Source: Pseudomonas sp. P7548
GTDB lineage: Bacteria; Pseudomonadota; Gammaproteobacteria; Pseudomonadales; Pseudomonadaceae
Direction of reading: 5' to 3'
Length of the DNA: 64,000 bases
Assembly (NCBI RefSeq): GCF_013386585.1
Contig: NZ_JACARO010000038.1
Span: 124,001 to 188,000 of the forward strand
The stretch's first letter is position 1; the number at the start of each line of letters is the position of its first letter. Both the position numbers and the translations under genes were made by a program. Shown piece after piece: positions 1-7,751 of this stretch. The notes beneath the pieces were generated by a model that saw only the letters and a program-made list of their open reading frames with translations, was not told where the DNA came from and ran no database searches.

Positions 1-364
1 CGTTCGCCGCCAGCAGGTTGAGCATGTCGGGGTCGATATGGGAATAGTTGCTCAGCTGCTTGCGGTCCAGCGGCTGGAGGACGCCGGCCTTGATCAGGCC
101 TGGCAAGGTATTGGAGGTGGCAACGACGACGTCGTACCCGGTGCGTCCGGCCATGACTTTGCTTTGCATGATCTCGGCGCTGTCGAACGGATCCATGTGC
201 AGCCGTGAACCGGTCTTCTGCTCGAACTGCTTTGGGGTTTCCGGGGCGAGAAGGCCGAACCAGTTATACAGGTACACCCCAGGCGCTGCAGCCTGTGTCG
301 CCGTACTGGTGCCAACAGCAAGGAGCGAGGCCAAAAAAATGGCTCGCAAATGTGATTTACTCAT
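1..364 (-). CDS. Polyamine ABC transporter periplasmic binding protein (PotF/SpuD-like), 5' part only
   Basis: Only the first 121 codons are in the window; the gene runs off the left edge. The product starts with a cleavable signal peptide of about 24 residues (basic MSKSHLR start, then an Ala/Leu-rich core). It continues with VYLYNWFGLLAPETPKQFEQ and a segment of the form AEIMQSKVMAGRTGYDVVV, which is the N-terminal lobe of spermidine/putrescine receptors of the PotF/PotD family. The predicted role is capture of putrescine or spermidine in the periplasm for an ABC importer. The start at 364 has an AAGGA ribosome site. It is divergent from the LuxR-type gene at 503, which may regulate it. The exact ligand cannot be read from this part. 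This is host chromosome, outside the ICE. Confidence 0.85.
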   Translation of the reverse strand, partial: MSKSHLRAIFLASLLAVGTSTATQAAAPGVYLYNWFGLLAPETPKQFEQKTGSRLHMDPFDSAEIMQSKVMAGRTGYDVVVATSNTLPGLIKAGVLQPLDRKQLSNYSHIDPDMLNLLAAN

Positions 365-502
365 ATGACTATCCTTGTCAAAACGATAGGCCCTCATGGC
401 CTTCATTCGCTCGCTGGTGAATATACCGGGCATCGTTGAATAGTAAATACCTACAAATACTTACCTTTGACCTGAAAATCCCTAACCCTAAAGGGGTAGA
501 AA

Positions 503-1294
503 ATGTCGCTCGACCTTCATAACCTGGCCTGGCATCGATCAGCGGGGAAGCTGATCATGCAGTTGAATCGCCCAGCCTTCTGGAGCTCGCTGATTCGCGT
601 ACTGAATGAATATGTGCAGATCGATAACTGGGTGGTCGTGGTGTTCAGCGACCAGCAAGTGCAAGTCATCAGCCTGCCGGAAGTGGTGGACTCCGAAGAA
701 ATCGATGCCTTTATTCATCGCTATATAAAAGGGCTGTACCTGCTGGATCCGTTTTATATCGCCAACCGGGAAAACCCGCAGACCGGCTTTTTTCACCTGC
801 TGGACATCGCGCCGGAACACTTCCTGACCACCGAGTACTACCACCAGTATTTCGCGCAATACATCACCGTCGATGAAGCGCAGTACAACGTGCAGCTCGA
901 CGCCGACCGGACGCTGTGCATTTCGCTGGGCAGCAACGTACGCTTCACCCAGGAGCAGATCACGATCCTGGACATCATCAAGCCGTGGGTCACGGCCTTG
1001 ATGCATCAGCGCATGAGTTTTGAAAGCGAAGTGGAAAAAAACCTCAGCGAGCCACCGGCGTGGTCGGAAACCATTGTGCAGTTGGGCACGCAGATCACCG
1101 CCCGCGAAAAGGATGTGCTCAAGTTGCTGTTGAGCGGTTTCTCCAACAAGGAGATTGCTGGCAAGTTGTCGCTGTCGGCGGAAACCATCAAGGTTCATCG
1201 GCGCAATATCTACAACAAGCTGAACATCAAGTCGCAGTCCGAGTTGTTTGCCCGGTTCTTCATGCCCAAGCAAGAAACCCATGTGCTGAATTGA
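503..1294 (+). CDS. LuxR-family transcriptional regulator
   Basis: This 263-residue protein has an N-terminal region of about 190 residues without an obvious motif, probably a sensing domain. A C-terminal LuxR/FixJ helix-turn-helix follows at about residues 196-252; the typical core TAREKDVLKLLLSGFSNKEI and the recognition helix ETIKVHRRNIYNKL are visible. There is no receiver domain, so it is not a classical response regulator. It resembles the many single-component LuxR regulators of Pseudomonas. The ATG at 503 is preceded by AAGGGG. It is transcribed divergently from a polyamine-binding protein gene across a ~140-base A+T-rich space, which suggests control of that transporter. It ends in a strong terminator just before the ICE attachment site. 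Confidence 0.85.
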   Translation: MSLDLHNLAWHRSAGKLIMQLNRPAFWSSLIRVLNEYVQIDNWVVVVFSDQQVQVISLPEVVDSEEIDAFIHRYIKGLYLLDPFYIANRENPQTGFFHLLDIAPEHFLTTEYYHQYFAQYITVDEAQYNVQLDADRTLCISLGSNVRFTQEQITILDIIKPWVTALMHQRMSFESEVEKNLSEPPAWSETIVQLGTQITAREKDVLKLLLSGFSNKEIAGKLSLSAETIKVHRRNIYNKLNIKSQSELFARFFMPKQETHVLN

Positions 1295-1336
1295 GTTCGG
1301 CGGCCCTGGGCCGCCGAAGCAATAAAACGCGCAAAC

Positions 1337-1370
1337 AAAAACGCCGATCATCTCTGATCGGCGTTTTTGT
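1337..1370 (+). terminator. Rho-independent terminator after the LuxR-type gene
   Basis: A perfect 10-bp stem (ACGCCGATCA / TGATCGGCGT) with a TCTC loop is flanked by an A run on the left and a T run on the right, so it can work in both directions. It ends seven bases before the attachment site and insulates the host gene from the element. Confidence 0.9.
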
Positions 1371-1376
1371 TGAATA

Positions 1377-1394
1377 TGGAGCGGGAAACGAGTC
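1377..1394 (-). other. ICE attachment site (att), 3' end of tRNA-Gly
   Basis: On the minus strand the sequence reads GACTCGTTTCCCGCTCCA. This differs at one base from the 18-bp 3' end of tRNA-Gly (GTCTCGTTTCCCGCTCCA) that ICEclc-family integrases use, as recalled from the literature. No tRNA body follows at higher coordinates, where the 5' part of a minus-strand tRNA would lie. This is therefore the duplicated copy at the end distal to the integrase. Chromosome lies to the left and ICE to the right. The intact tRNA-Gly and its att copy should lie beyond 64000. Confidence 0.8.
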
Positions 1395-1633
1395 ATGCAC
1401 TAGAGCGATAAGTCTCTGTTTCCCAATCACTTTCTCCGCTGTGGTGAGCAGCGAAGGCCTGAATTATAGCCTTGTTTTTCGCCCTCGGCAACAAAGTTCA
1501 TCCAACGACTTCCATTGAAGTCCAAGGACTGCTCTTTTCGCAGTCGCACCGCCCTACGATGCTGTCGCGATGCAATGGGGCCTCCAGTGGCCAAGGCCGT
1601 CGTGCGGCGATAGGCGAATGGAATCAGGGGTTA

Positions 1634-2356
1634 TCAGATTACCGCCTGCTGCATGCGCTTGGTCAACGCCTCGGCGCTTTCCTTGCGCTCGCTATACCTG
1701 TCCACCAGATACGGCGACGCATCGCGCGTGAGCAGCGTGAACTTCATCAGTTCCTCCATCACGTCCACAATGCGGTCGTAGTAGGCCGACGGTTTCATGC
1801 GTCCCGCTTCATCGAATTCTTGATACGCCTTGGCGACCGAGGACTGGTTGGGGACGGTCAGCATCCGCATCCAGCGGCCCAGCACGCGCATCTGATTGAC
1901 AGCATTGAAAGATTGCGAGCCGCCCGACACCTGCATCACTGCCAGCGTCTTGCCCTGAGTCGGACGCACCGCGCCGACTGACAGCGGAATCCAGTCGATC
2001 TGCGTTTTCATCAGGCCGGACATCGCGCCATGGCGCTCCGGCGAACTCCACACCATACCCTCGGCCCACTGCGCGAGTTCGCGCAGTTCCCTGACCTTGG
2101 GATGATCCTCGGTCGCGTCATCCACCAGCGGCAGGCCCGACGGGTTGAACAGCCGCGTCTCGCCGCCCAACGCCCGCAGCACGCGGGCTGCCTCTTCGGC
2201 GGCCAGTCGGCTAAACGAGCGTTCGCGCAGCGAGCCGTAGAGCAGCAGGAAGCGTGGCGCATGGGTGGAACGTTCGGGTGCCAGTAGCCGTTCCATGTCC
2301 GGCGGCTGGAGCAATGCGGCGTCGATGTTCGGCAGGTCGAGACGGGATTCAGACAC
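1634..2356 (-). CDS. arsH: ArsH, NADPH-dependent FMN oxidoreductase of arsenic resistance
   Basis: This 240-residue flavodoxin-like protein shows the GSLRERSFSRLAAEE phosphate-binding loop, the SPERHGAMSG segment and a C-terminal YSERKES region typical of ArsH. ArsH oxidises trivalent organoarsenicals using FMN and NADPH. The start is taken as GTG at 2356, because a GGAGG sits six bases upstream and the family usually begins close to this point. An in-frame ATG at 2371 is the alternative but lacks a ribosome site. The GTG start overlaps the arsC stop by eight bases, so the two are translationally coupled. It is the last gene of the ars operon, about 240 bases from the att site. Confidence 0.9.
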   Translation of the reverse strand: MSESRLDLPNIDAALLQPPDMERLLAPERSTHAPRFLLLYGSLRERSFSRLAAEEAARVLRALGGETRLFNPSGLPLVDDATEDHPKVRELRELAQWAEGMVWSSPERHGAMSGLMKTQIDWIPLSVGAVRPTQGKTLAVMQVSGGSQSFNAVNQMRVLGRWMRMLTVPNQSSVAKAYQEFDEAGRMKPSAYYDRIVDVMEELMKFTLLTRDASPYLVDRYSERKESAEALTKRMQQAVI

Positions 2357-2771
2357 GACGGCCCTCCACATCCACTACCGGCTCGCCGTCTTCCTTGTTG
2401 AACGCGCCGCGCTGCGGTTGCGGCAGGATGTCGAGCACTGTTTCCGACGGGCGGCACAGGCGCGTGCCCAGCGGCGTGACCACGATAGGTCGGTTGATGA
2501 GGATCGGATGTTGGAGCATGAAGTCGATCAATTGCTCGTCGCTCCACTTCTGATCTCCCAGGCCGAGTTCCGCATACGGCGTGCCTTTCTCGCGCAGCAC
2601 CGCGCGTACCGGGATGCCCATCGCGGCGATCAGCGCCTTCAGCATGTCGCGGTCGGGCGGTGTCTTCAGATATTCGATGACAGCCGGTTCCTCGCCGCTG
2701 TTGCGAATCAGGCTGAGGACGTTGCGTGACGTGCCGCAATCGGGATTGTGGTAGATCGTGATGTGGCTCAT
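2349..2771 (-). CDS. arsC: Arsenate reductase, glutaredoxin-linked ArsC/Spx family
   Basis: This 140-residue protein has the catalytic cysteine in IYHNPDCGTSRN (Cys12) and the downstream arginine-containing segments NRPIVVT and LCRPSE that bind arsenate in the E. coli R773-type enzyme. It reduces As(V) to As(III) in the cytoplasm using glutathione and glutaredoxin. The start overlaps the stop of the upstream MFS gene (ATGA), indicating coupling. The same operon carries a second arsenate reductase of a different fold at 5084-5578, so both glutathione-linked and thioredoxin-type reduction are probably covered. Confidence 0.93.
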   Translation of the reverse strand: MSHITIYHNPDCGTSRNVLSLIRNSGEEPAVIEYLKTPPDRDMLKALIAAMGIPVRAVLREKGTPYAELGLGDQKWSDEQLIDFMLQHPILINRPIVVTPLGTRLCRPSETVLDILPQPQRGAFNKEDGEPVVDVEGRRV

Positions 2772-4000
2772 GTCGAGGTGCCTTCGTTCGAGAGAAGCAT
2801 GGATTGCTGGCGCAGATGCCTGATCACATAGCCGAACAGGATCGCGCCCGCCGCGCTGATGCCGGTCAGGGCCAGCAGCGTGCCGGGATAGCCGTTGCCG
2901 GCGGAATACAGCAGCGAGGCCACGAAGGGGCCGGCGGCCACTGCGATCTGCACGGGTGTCGCCATCGCGCCGCTGATGGCGCCATAAGCGGCCCGACCGT
3001 ACAGCTCGGCGGGCAAGGCGCCTCGTACGATCGTCATGACGCCATTGCCGATGCCGTAGAGCGCGGCAAACACGACATACACCGGCAGCCACTGCTCGGA
3101 AGCAAAGAGCAGGAGCAATGACAGCGGCAGCAGACTGATGGCCGCCATGCCGACCTGGCGCGTGCTGGCCCGCTTGCCGACCGTGGCTTGCACCACACGG
3201 CCGAGTACCTGCATTGGCCCGATCAGCGCACCGACCCAGGCCGCATTTGCGGCAGAGATGCCATGTGCCTGCAAGACTGGGATCATGTGCAGCGACATCG
3301 CCGCGAACACCAGTGCATTCAGCGTCACAGCCGCCGTGACGAGATAGAACACCGGTTCGCGCATGACCGCGGTGAGATTGCGGGATCGGGTTTCCGTCCG
3401 CGCTGGGGGTGTGCCGTGTGCCGGGCCGCGTCCCTTTGGCAGGCTGGCATGGATGGGCAGGCAGATCAGCAGGTTCGCGGCCGCATAGATCAACCAGACC
3501 TCGCGCCAGCCGACGTGTTGCAACAGCGTTTGCGTCAGCGGCCAGAATACCGTGCTGGCGAAACCGCCGAACAACGTCAGGTGCGTGATCGCCCGGCGAT
3601 AGTTGCTGCCATGGACCTGCGTGATGACCGCGAAGGCCGGCTGGTACAAGGTCGCGCTCATGGCCACGCCGATACCGGCCCACACGAGGTAAAGCTCCGT
3701 CGCGTTGTGTACCCGCGAGAGGCACGCGAGCATGACGGCGGCCAGCAAGGCGCCGCTTCCCATCAGCAGACGTCCACCGATGCGGTCGATGATGCTGCCG
3801 GCCGCGGTCGAAAGCAGTCCCGAGATCAGCAAGGCCACCGAATAAGCCCCGACGATGGCGGGCTTGGACAGGCCGAGTTCGTCCTGCATGGGCTGCATCA
3901 GGACGCCGTAGGCGTAGAACATCGACCCCCACGCGACGATCTGCGTCAGTCCGAGCGAGGGAATCAGCCAGCCGCGAGAGCGCGGGATGGTGTTGTCCAT
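2768..4000 (-). CDS. MFS transporter of the ars operon
   Basis: This 410-residue protein has about twelve hydrophobic segments and a major-facilitator layout. It includes the GSIIDRIGGRLLMGSG loop between helices 2 and 3 and a central basic loop at about residues 190-215. It lies two bases after the acr3 stop and overlaps arsC, so it is part of the operon. MFS proteins inside ars operons have been linked to export of inorganic or organic arsenicals (ArsJ, ArsK types). No glyceraldehyde-phosphate dehydrogenase gene accompanies it, so an ArsJ role is unlikely. The substrate is not determined. Confidence 0.8.
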   Translation of the reverse strand: MDNTIPRSRGWLIPSLGLTQIVAWGSMFYAYGVLMQPMQDELGLSKPAIVGAYSVALLISGLLSTAAGSIIDRIGGRLLMGSGALLAAVMLACLSRVHNATELYLVWAGIGVAMSATLYQPAFAVITQVHGSNYRRAITHLTLFGGFASTVFWPLTQTLLQHVGWREVWLIYAAANLLICLPIHASLPKGRGPAHGTPPARTETRSRNLTAVMREPVFYLVTAAVTLNALVFAAMSLHMIPVLQAHGISAANAAWVGALIGPMQVLGRVVQATVGKRASTRQVGMAAISLLPLSLLLLFASEQWLPVYVVFAALYGIGNGVMTIVRGALPAELYGRAAYGAISGAMATPVQIAVAAGPFVASLLYSAGNGYPGTLLALTGISAAGAILFGYVIRHLRQQSMLLSNEGTST

Positions 4001-4002
4001 GA

Positions 4003-5073
4003 TTACGCTTGGCGCTCGTACCAGCCGCGCGAGCGGTTGACCACGCGCACCACCAGCAGCATCACCGGCACCTCGATCAGCACGCCAACCACGGTGGCCA
4101 GCGCCGCGCCCGAGTGGAAGCCGAACAGACTGATGGCGGCGGCCACGGCCAGCTCGAAGAAGTTGCTCGCGCCGATCAGTGCCGAGGGGCCGGCGATGCT
4201 GTGCTTCTCGCCTACCTTGCGGTTGAGCCAGTACGCCAGCCCGGAATTGAAGAACACCTGGATCAGGATCGGCACCGCCAGCATGGCGATCACCAGCGGT
4301 TGCCGGATAATGGCCTCTCCCTGAAAGGCGAACAGTAGCACCAGCGTCAGTAGCAGCGCGGCGATCGACAGCGGGCCAATACGTTCCAGCGCCCGGTCGA
4401 ACGCAACCTGACCCCGGCGCAGCAGCGCCCGGCGCCAGAGCTGCGCGAGGATGACAGGAATGACGATGTAGAGCGCGACCGACACCAGTAGCGTGGCCCA
4501 TGGCACGATGATCGACGACAGGCCCAGCAGGAGGCCGACGACGGGCGCGAAGGCGAACACCATGATGGTGTCGTTCAGCGCCACCTGCGACAGCGTGAAC
4601 ACCGGATCGCCGCCGGTCAGCCGGCTCCACACGAACACCATCGCCGTGCAGGGCGCGGCGGCCAGCAGGATCAGCCCGGCGATGTAGCTGTCCAGCTGCC
4701 CGGCCGGCAGCCACTGTGCGAAGACATGGCGGATGAAGATCCACGCCAGCAGCGCCATCGAAAACGGCTTGACCGCCCAGTTCACAAACAGCGTGACGCC
4801 GATGCCGCGCCAGTGTCGCCTGACCTGGCCGAGTGCGCCGAAGTCCACCTTCAGCAGCATCGGCACGATCATCACCCAGATCAGCAAGCCCACCGGCAGG
4901 TTGACCTGGGCGACTTCCAGCTGGCCAATGGCCTGGAACGCGCCCGGCGCGAACTGGCCCAGCGCGATGCAGGCAACGATGCACAGCAGCACCCACAGGG
5001 TCAGATAGCGCTCGAAGCTGCTCATGGCAGATGCGGCCGGCGCGTGACCGGCCGCTTCGGTTTCTGTAGTCAT
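4003..5073 (-). CDS. acr3: Arsenite efflux permease, ACR3 family
   Basis: This 356-residue membrane protein has about ten hydrophobic segments. It contains the ACR3 signature around AAAPCTAMVFVWS, with the conserved cysteine needed for arsenite transport, and the later GASNFFELAVA motif. It exports As(III) across the inner membrane using the proton gradient. The ATG at 5073 lies ten bases after the upstream arsC stop. It belongs to the bile acid:sodium symporter superfamily and not to the ArsB fold. It is the transport step for the product of both arsenate reductases in the operon. Confidence 0.94.
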   Translation of the reverse strand: MTTETEAAGHAPAASAMSSFERYLTLWVLLCIVACIALGQFAPGAFQAIGQLEVAQVNLPVGLLIWVMIVPMLLKVDFGALGQVRRHWRGIGVTLFVNWAVKPFSMALLAWIFIRHVFAQWLPAGQLDSYIAGLILLAAAPCTAMVFVWSRLTGGDPVFTLSQVALNDTIMVFAFAPVVGLLLGLSSIIVPWATLLVSVALYIVIPVILAQLWRRALLRRGQVAFDRALERIGPLSIAALLLTLVLLFAFQGEAIIRQPLVIAMLAVPILIQVFFNSGLAYWLNRKVGEKHSIAGPSALIGASNFFELAVAAAISLFGFHSGAALATVVGVLIEVPVMLLVVRVVNRSRGWYERQA

Positions 5074-5083
5074 CGCGCCGCCC

Positions 5084-5578
5084 TTACTGGCGGCCGATGT
5101 CGCGCAGCTCGCGCTGCAACGACATGGCGTCCAGGCGCTGGAGCGGCAGCGACAGGAACAGTTCAATGCGTCGGCGCAGCGTGATCGCGGCGTCGAGGAA
5201 CGCTTTGCGCTGTTGCTCCTCAGTGCCCTCGACGGCTGCCGGATCAGGGACGCCCCAATGCGCCGACACCGGCTTGCCCGGCCACAGCGGGCAAGCCTCC
5301 CCAGCAGCGTTGTCGCAAACTGTAAAGATGAAGTCGAACACCGGCGCACCCGGTGCCACGAACTCGTCCCAGCTCTTGCTGCGGTAGCCGGTCGTCGGCA
5401 GGTGCAGCCGCTCCAGCGTGGCAAGTGCCAGCGGATGAACCTCGCCCTTGGGGTGACTGCCCGCCGAATAAGCGTGGAAGCGGCCCTTGCCCAGCTCGTT
5501 GAGCATGCCTTCGGCAAGGATGGAGCGGGCGGAATTACCCGTGCAAATGAACAATGCGTTGTAGATCGTGTCGGTCAT
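5084..5578 (-). CDS. arsC: Arsenate reductase, low-molecular-weight phosphatase (thioredoxin-type) ArsC
   Basis: This 164-residue protein has the phosphatase P-loop CTGNSARS near its N terminus and the general-acid aspartate in the WGVPDP segment. A conserved FTVCDNAAGEACP cysteine pair is visible; it resembles the resolving cysteines of thioredoxin-coupled enzymes. It reduces arsenate to arsenite. The start lies only four bases after arsR, so it is the second gene of the operon. Length and motifs match the arsR-arsC-acr3-arsH operons common in Pseudomonas and betaproteobacteria. Confidence 0.93.
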   Translation of the reverse strand: MTDTIYNALFICTGNSARSILAEGMLNELGKGRFHAYSAGSHPKGEVHPLALATLERLHLPTTGYRSKSWDEFVAPGAPVFDFIFTVCDNAAGEACPLWPGKPVSAHWGVPDPAAVEGTEEQQRKAFLDAAITLRRRIELFLSLPLQRLDAMSLQRELRDIGRQ

Positions 5579-5582
5579 GGCG

Positions 5583-5906
5583 TCAGCAGTCGCAGCGGGT
5601 GGATTCGGAAACCTCGCACACTCCGCCTTGGCAGCAATGCTCGGTCAGGTAGCCGATCAGGCCGTTCATGTGGTCGTATTCGGCGCGATAGATCAGGTTG
5701 CGGCCTTGCTGCTCGATGCTGACGAGGCCGGCGTGGGCCAGTTCCTTCAGATGGAAGGACAAGGTGTTGCGGGCCACGTCGAGCTGGTCGGCCAGCACGC
5801 TGGGCGTGAGTCCTTCCGGGCCGGCGACGACCAGGGCGCGGAACACACGCAGGCGCTGGGTGTGCGCCAAGGCGCTCAGGGCGGAAACGGCTTGATCTTC
5901 GTTCAT
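5583..5906 (-). CDS. arsR: ArsR-family arsenic-responsive repressor
   Basis: This 107-residue winged-helix protein has a recognition helix in the VARNTLSFHLKELAHAGLV region. It carries a cluster of cysteines at the C terminus (HCCQGGVC and RCDC), a likely As(III) or Sb(III) binding site of the C-terminal type rather than the classic CVC in helix 3. It represses its own operon and releases DNA on arsenite binding. The ATG at 5906 gives the usual family start MNEDQAV. The A+T-rich segment just upstream (5907-5945, TTCAATAATTGTTG on the coding strand) is the likely promoter-operator. Confidence 0.92.
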   Translation of the reverse strand: MNEDQAVSALSALAHTQRLRVFRALVVAGPEGLTPSVLADQLDVARNTLSFHLKELAHAGLVSIEQQGRNLIYRAEYDHMNGLIGYLTEHCCQGGVCEVSESTRCDC

Positions 5907-6631
5907 GATTCGATAGTACAACAATTATTGAATTAATGGATAAGAATCAGCGGGCAAGTCATTCATGGCTTCGCGGCATACCGCCGTCGAGTTCTTGGAC
6001 TATGTTCCGCGCATCACGCCCATCAAAGTCATCGCGGCAGCAAGATGCTTCTATCAAGAGCGGCGGATGCCTTCTCGCACCACGGACTAGTTCAAGGGAA
6101 GGCAGGATGCCTAGCGGGCGATAGAACTGCACTGCATCCTGATGCGATGTGACCATGTTTGGCCCACACCGCAGGCGCGTGAACGCAAAGTGCGTTGGAT
6201 TGAACCAAGCAAAATGCTTCGCCGCAAGATGCTATGTCGATATATCAGGATGCCGAAACAAGCATGACATGCGCGGATTTCTCCAGGTCCCTCTGGACGT
6301 GGAGCAGCGGATGCAATCCCCTGCGCCTTGTGAAACCGTGGGGATATCAGACCATATCGAATCGGTCTTGATGTGCTTGACGCACCCCATGACGCTGGCA
6401 CCGTGAGCGCAATTGTCGAGCGTGCTTCTTCCTTATTACTCGACGGACCGGCAACTGGTCAATTCTTGCATATCGAGCAAGAGAGAACCACCTGTGACGG
6501 GTGCCATGATCTCTTCCGTCCATGTTCCAGGGCATCGCCCCAGGCATCAGCCACAGGCATAACGAAAAAACAGCCCCTTGGTGGGGCAAGAAGGAGCCGG
6601 TGATGTAGCGCTTCCGAAAGGAGACGAAAAC
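5907..6631. other. Gene-free region with repeated GATGC motifs
   Basis: This is about 725 bases between the divergent arsR and the BisR-like gene. Several short open frames exist but have no ribosome site or recognisable product. The pentamer GATGC occurs seven times on the plus strand between 6044 and 6314 (at 6044, 6066, 6106, 6141, 6228, 6249 and 6310). It is often in the context RRGATGCY, and two pairs are spaced by 21-22 bases. This may be a regulator-binding array or a decayed repeat. Confidence 0.4.
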
Positions 6632-7378
6632 ATGCACAAGGAGCCACCACTATCAAAGGTGTTCTATCGTCCCATCGAAGCTGCCATACGGTGGGCTGGG
6701 TTGTTGCGGTACGAAGCGGTGATCGTCGCATCGATCGCATCACCGCGTTGTCTGCCGCAGATGTTGGACTGCCCGCGATGGAACGAGTGTCGGCTGTACT
6801 CGGAACGCATCTACGACGGTATCCTCAACGCCGAACTACCCTTCGGCAAGAACGGGATCACACTTAATGACCCAGATCTGGTGAGTTCACTCGATCTGAC
6901 CGTCCGCCATGTCGATCTGAAGCGGTGGATGCGCACCCACTATCCCGAGCATCGGCCGGGATTTCTGTTCAGTCGCGGCGAGCGCATGGTGCATCCCTTC
7001 ATCACCATCGAGACAGGACAGGCAATCCTGCTGGAACGGCTGGCTCTGCAGGCCGCGCTGGACCATAGCCGACGCGAGATGCGCGAACTGCAACAGCAAC
7101 ACGAAGTCTTGCTAAAGCAGTCCGCCGTACTGCTGGCTCCCAAGCAGTGCGTGATCAGTGATCGGGCGGAAACTACATACCTGAACATCATCGGCGGCAT
7201 GCTGACGCTGATGCTGAGCCAATCCCCATCCGGCGTGCCGTACTCCAGCTTCAAGACGCAGGAGGCCATCGTCACCGCATTGCTCGCCCACTATGGCGGC
7301 ACCATGGGCATCACGGAGCGAACCTTGAACGGCAAGTTCGCCAATGCCAGGAAGAATGTCCGTAGCGCAGCCGCGTGA
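6632..7378 (+). CDS. BisR-like ICE regulator (candidate)
   Basis: This is a 248-residue protein with no familiar DNA-binding motif. It has a helical, coiled-coil-like stretch at about residues 135-165 (Arg/Glu/Gln-rich) and a conserved C-terminal domain (about 180-243) ending in ITERTLNGKFANARKN. The start at 6632 has an AAAGGAG ribosome site eight bases upstream. It lies directly upstream of, and in the same direction as, alpA-parA-shi-parB. In ICEclc, as I recall, this position is held by bisR, whose product switches on the alpA promoter. Identification as BisR rests on position and size and has not been confirmed by alignment. Confidence 0.55.
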   Translation: MHKEPPLSKVFYRPIEAAIRWAGLLRYEAVIVASIASPRCLPQMLDCPRWNECRLYSERIYDGILNAELPFGKNGITLNDPDLVSSLDLTVRHVDLKRWMRTHYPEHRPGFLFSRGERMVHPFITIETGQAILLERLALQAALDHSRREMRELQQQHEVLLKQSAVLLAPKQCVISDRAETTYLNIIGGMLTLMLSQSPSGVPYSSFKTQEAIVTALLAHYGGTMGITERTLNGKFANARKNVRSAAA

Positions 7379-7403
7379 ATTCTTCCATCTTGTATGTGCA
7401 GTC

Positions 7404-7433
7404 GCGGAGATTGCATTTGCAATGTTTTTCCGC
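7404..7433. promoter_or_regulatory. Inverted repeat upstream of alpA, possible operator
   Basis: ATTGCA-TT-TGCAAT (7410-7423) is nested inside a GCGGA / TCCGC pair (7404-7408, 7429-7433), about 64-94 bases before the alpA start. It could be the binding site of the regulator that activates this operon, or a weak terminator of the preceding gene. Confidence 0.35.
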
Positions 7434-7496
7434 AGCCATGTCTATTGAATAGAGGTCACGCCAACAAACGCTACTGAGCGTTCAGGAGTGACCGCC

Positions 7497-7709
7497 ATGT
7501 CGCAAATACCTGTACTGCCACCGCACGAGCGCCGCATCCTGCGGCTCGATGAAGTTGAAGCGAAGTCCGGCTTCAAACGCGCCCACATCTACAACCTGAT
7601 GAAGAAGCGCCAGTTTCCGCAGGCGTTGCGCCTGGGCGTGCGCGCCGTGGGCTGGGATTCGGTCGAGATCGACCAGTGGATCGCCGAACGCCTCAACAAC
7701 CGGACCTGA
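7497..7709 (+). CDS. alpA: AlpA-family DNA-binding protein
   Basis: This 70-residue protein has the AlpA/MerR-like helix-turn-helix. IRLDEVEAKSGF-type text is followed by RAHIYNLMKKRQFPQALRLG and the closing GWDSVEIDQWIAER, which is diagnostic. AlpA proteins are small excisionase-like or regulatory proteins of integrated elements. The ATG at 7497 is preceded by AGGAG. It is the first gene of the alpA-parA-shi-parB operon that opens the maintenance block of this ICE family. Confidence 0.9.
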   Translation: MSQIPVLPPHERRILRLDEVEAKSGFKRAHIYNLMKKRQFPQALRLGVRAVGWDSVEIDQWIAERLNNRT

Positions 7710-7751
7710 CCCGCTCCCCCTCGATTTTCCCATCGCCAAACGGAGAGCGCC

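Noticed and set aside
539..1396. Long minus-strand frame opposite the LuxR-type gene
   Set aside because: It is antisense to a gene with clear HTH homology, has no ribosome site and an Arg/Gln/Val composition typical of shadow frames in GC-rich DNA.
1377..1430. Full tRNA-Gly gene at the att site
   Set aside because: Only the last 18 bases match; the following sequence does not fold as the rest of a tRNA.
2772..3932. Extension of the arsC reading frame upstream through the MFS gene
   Set aside because: ArsC homology starts exactly at 2771 after an ATGA junction; the upstream part is an off-frame reading of the MFS gene.
6149..6406. 85-codon frame between arsR and the BisR-like gene
   Set aside because: No ribosome site, odd composition, no recognisable motif, and it spans the GATGC repeats.
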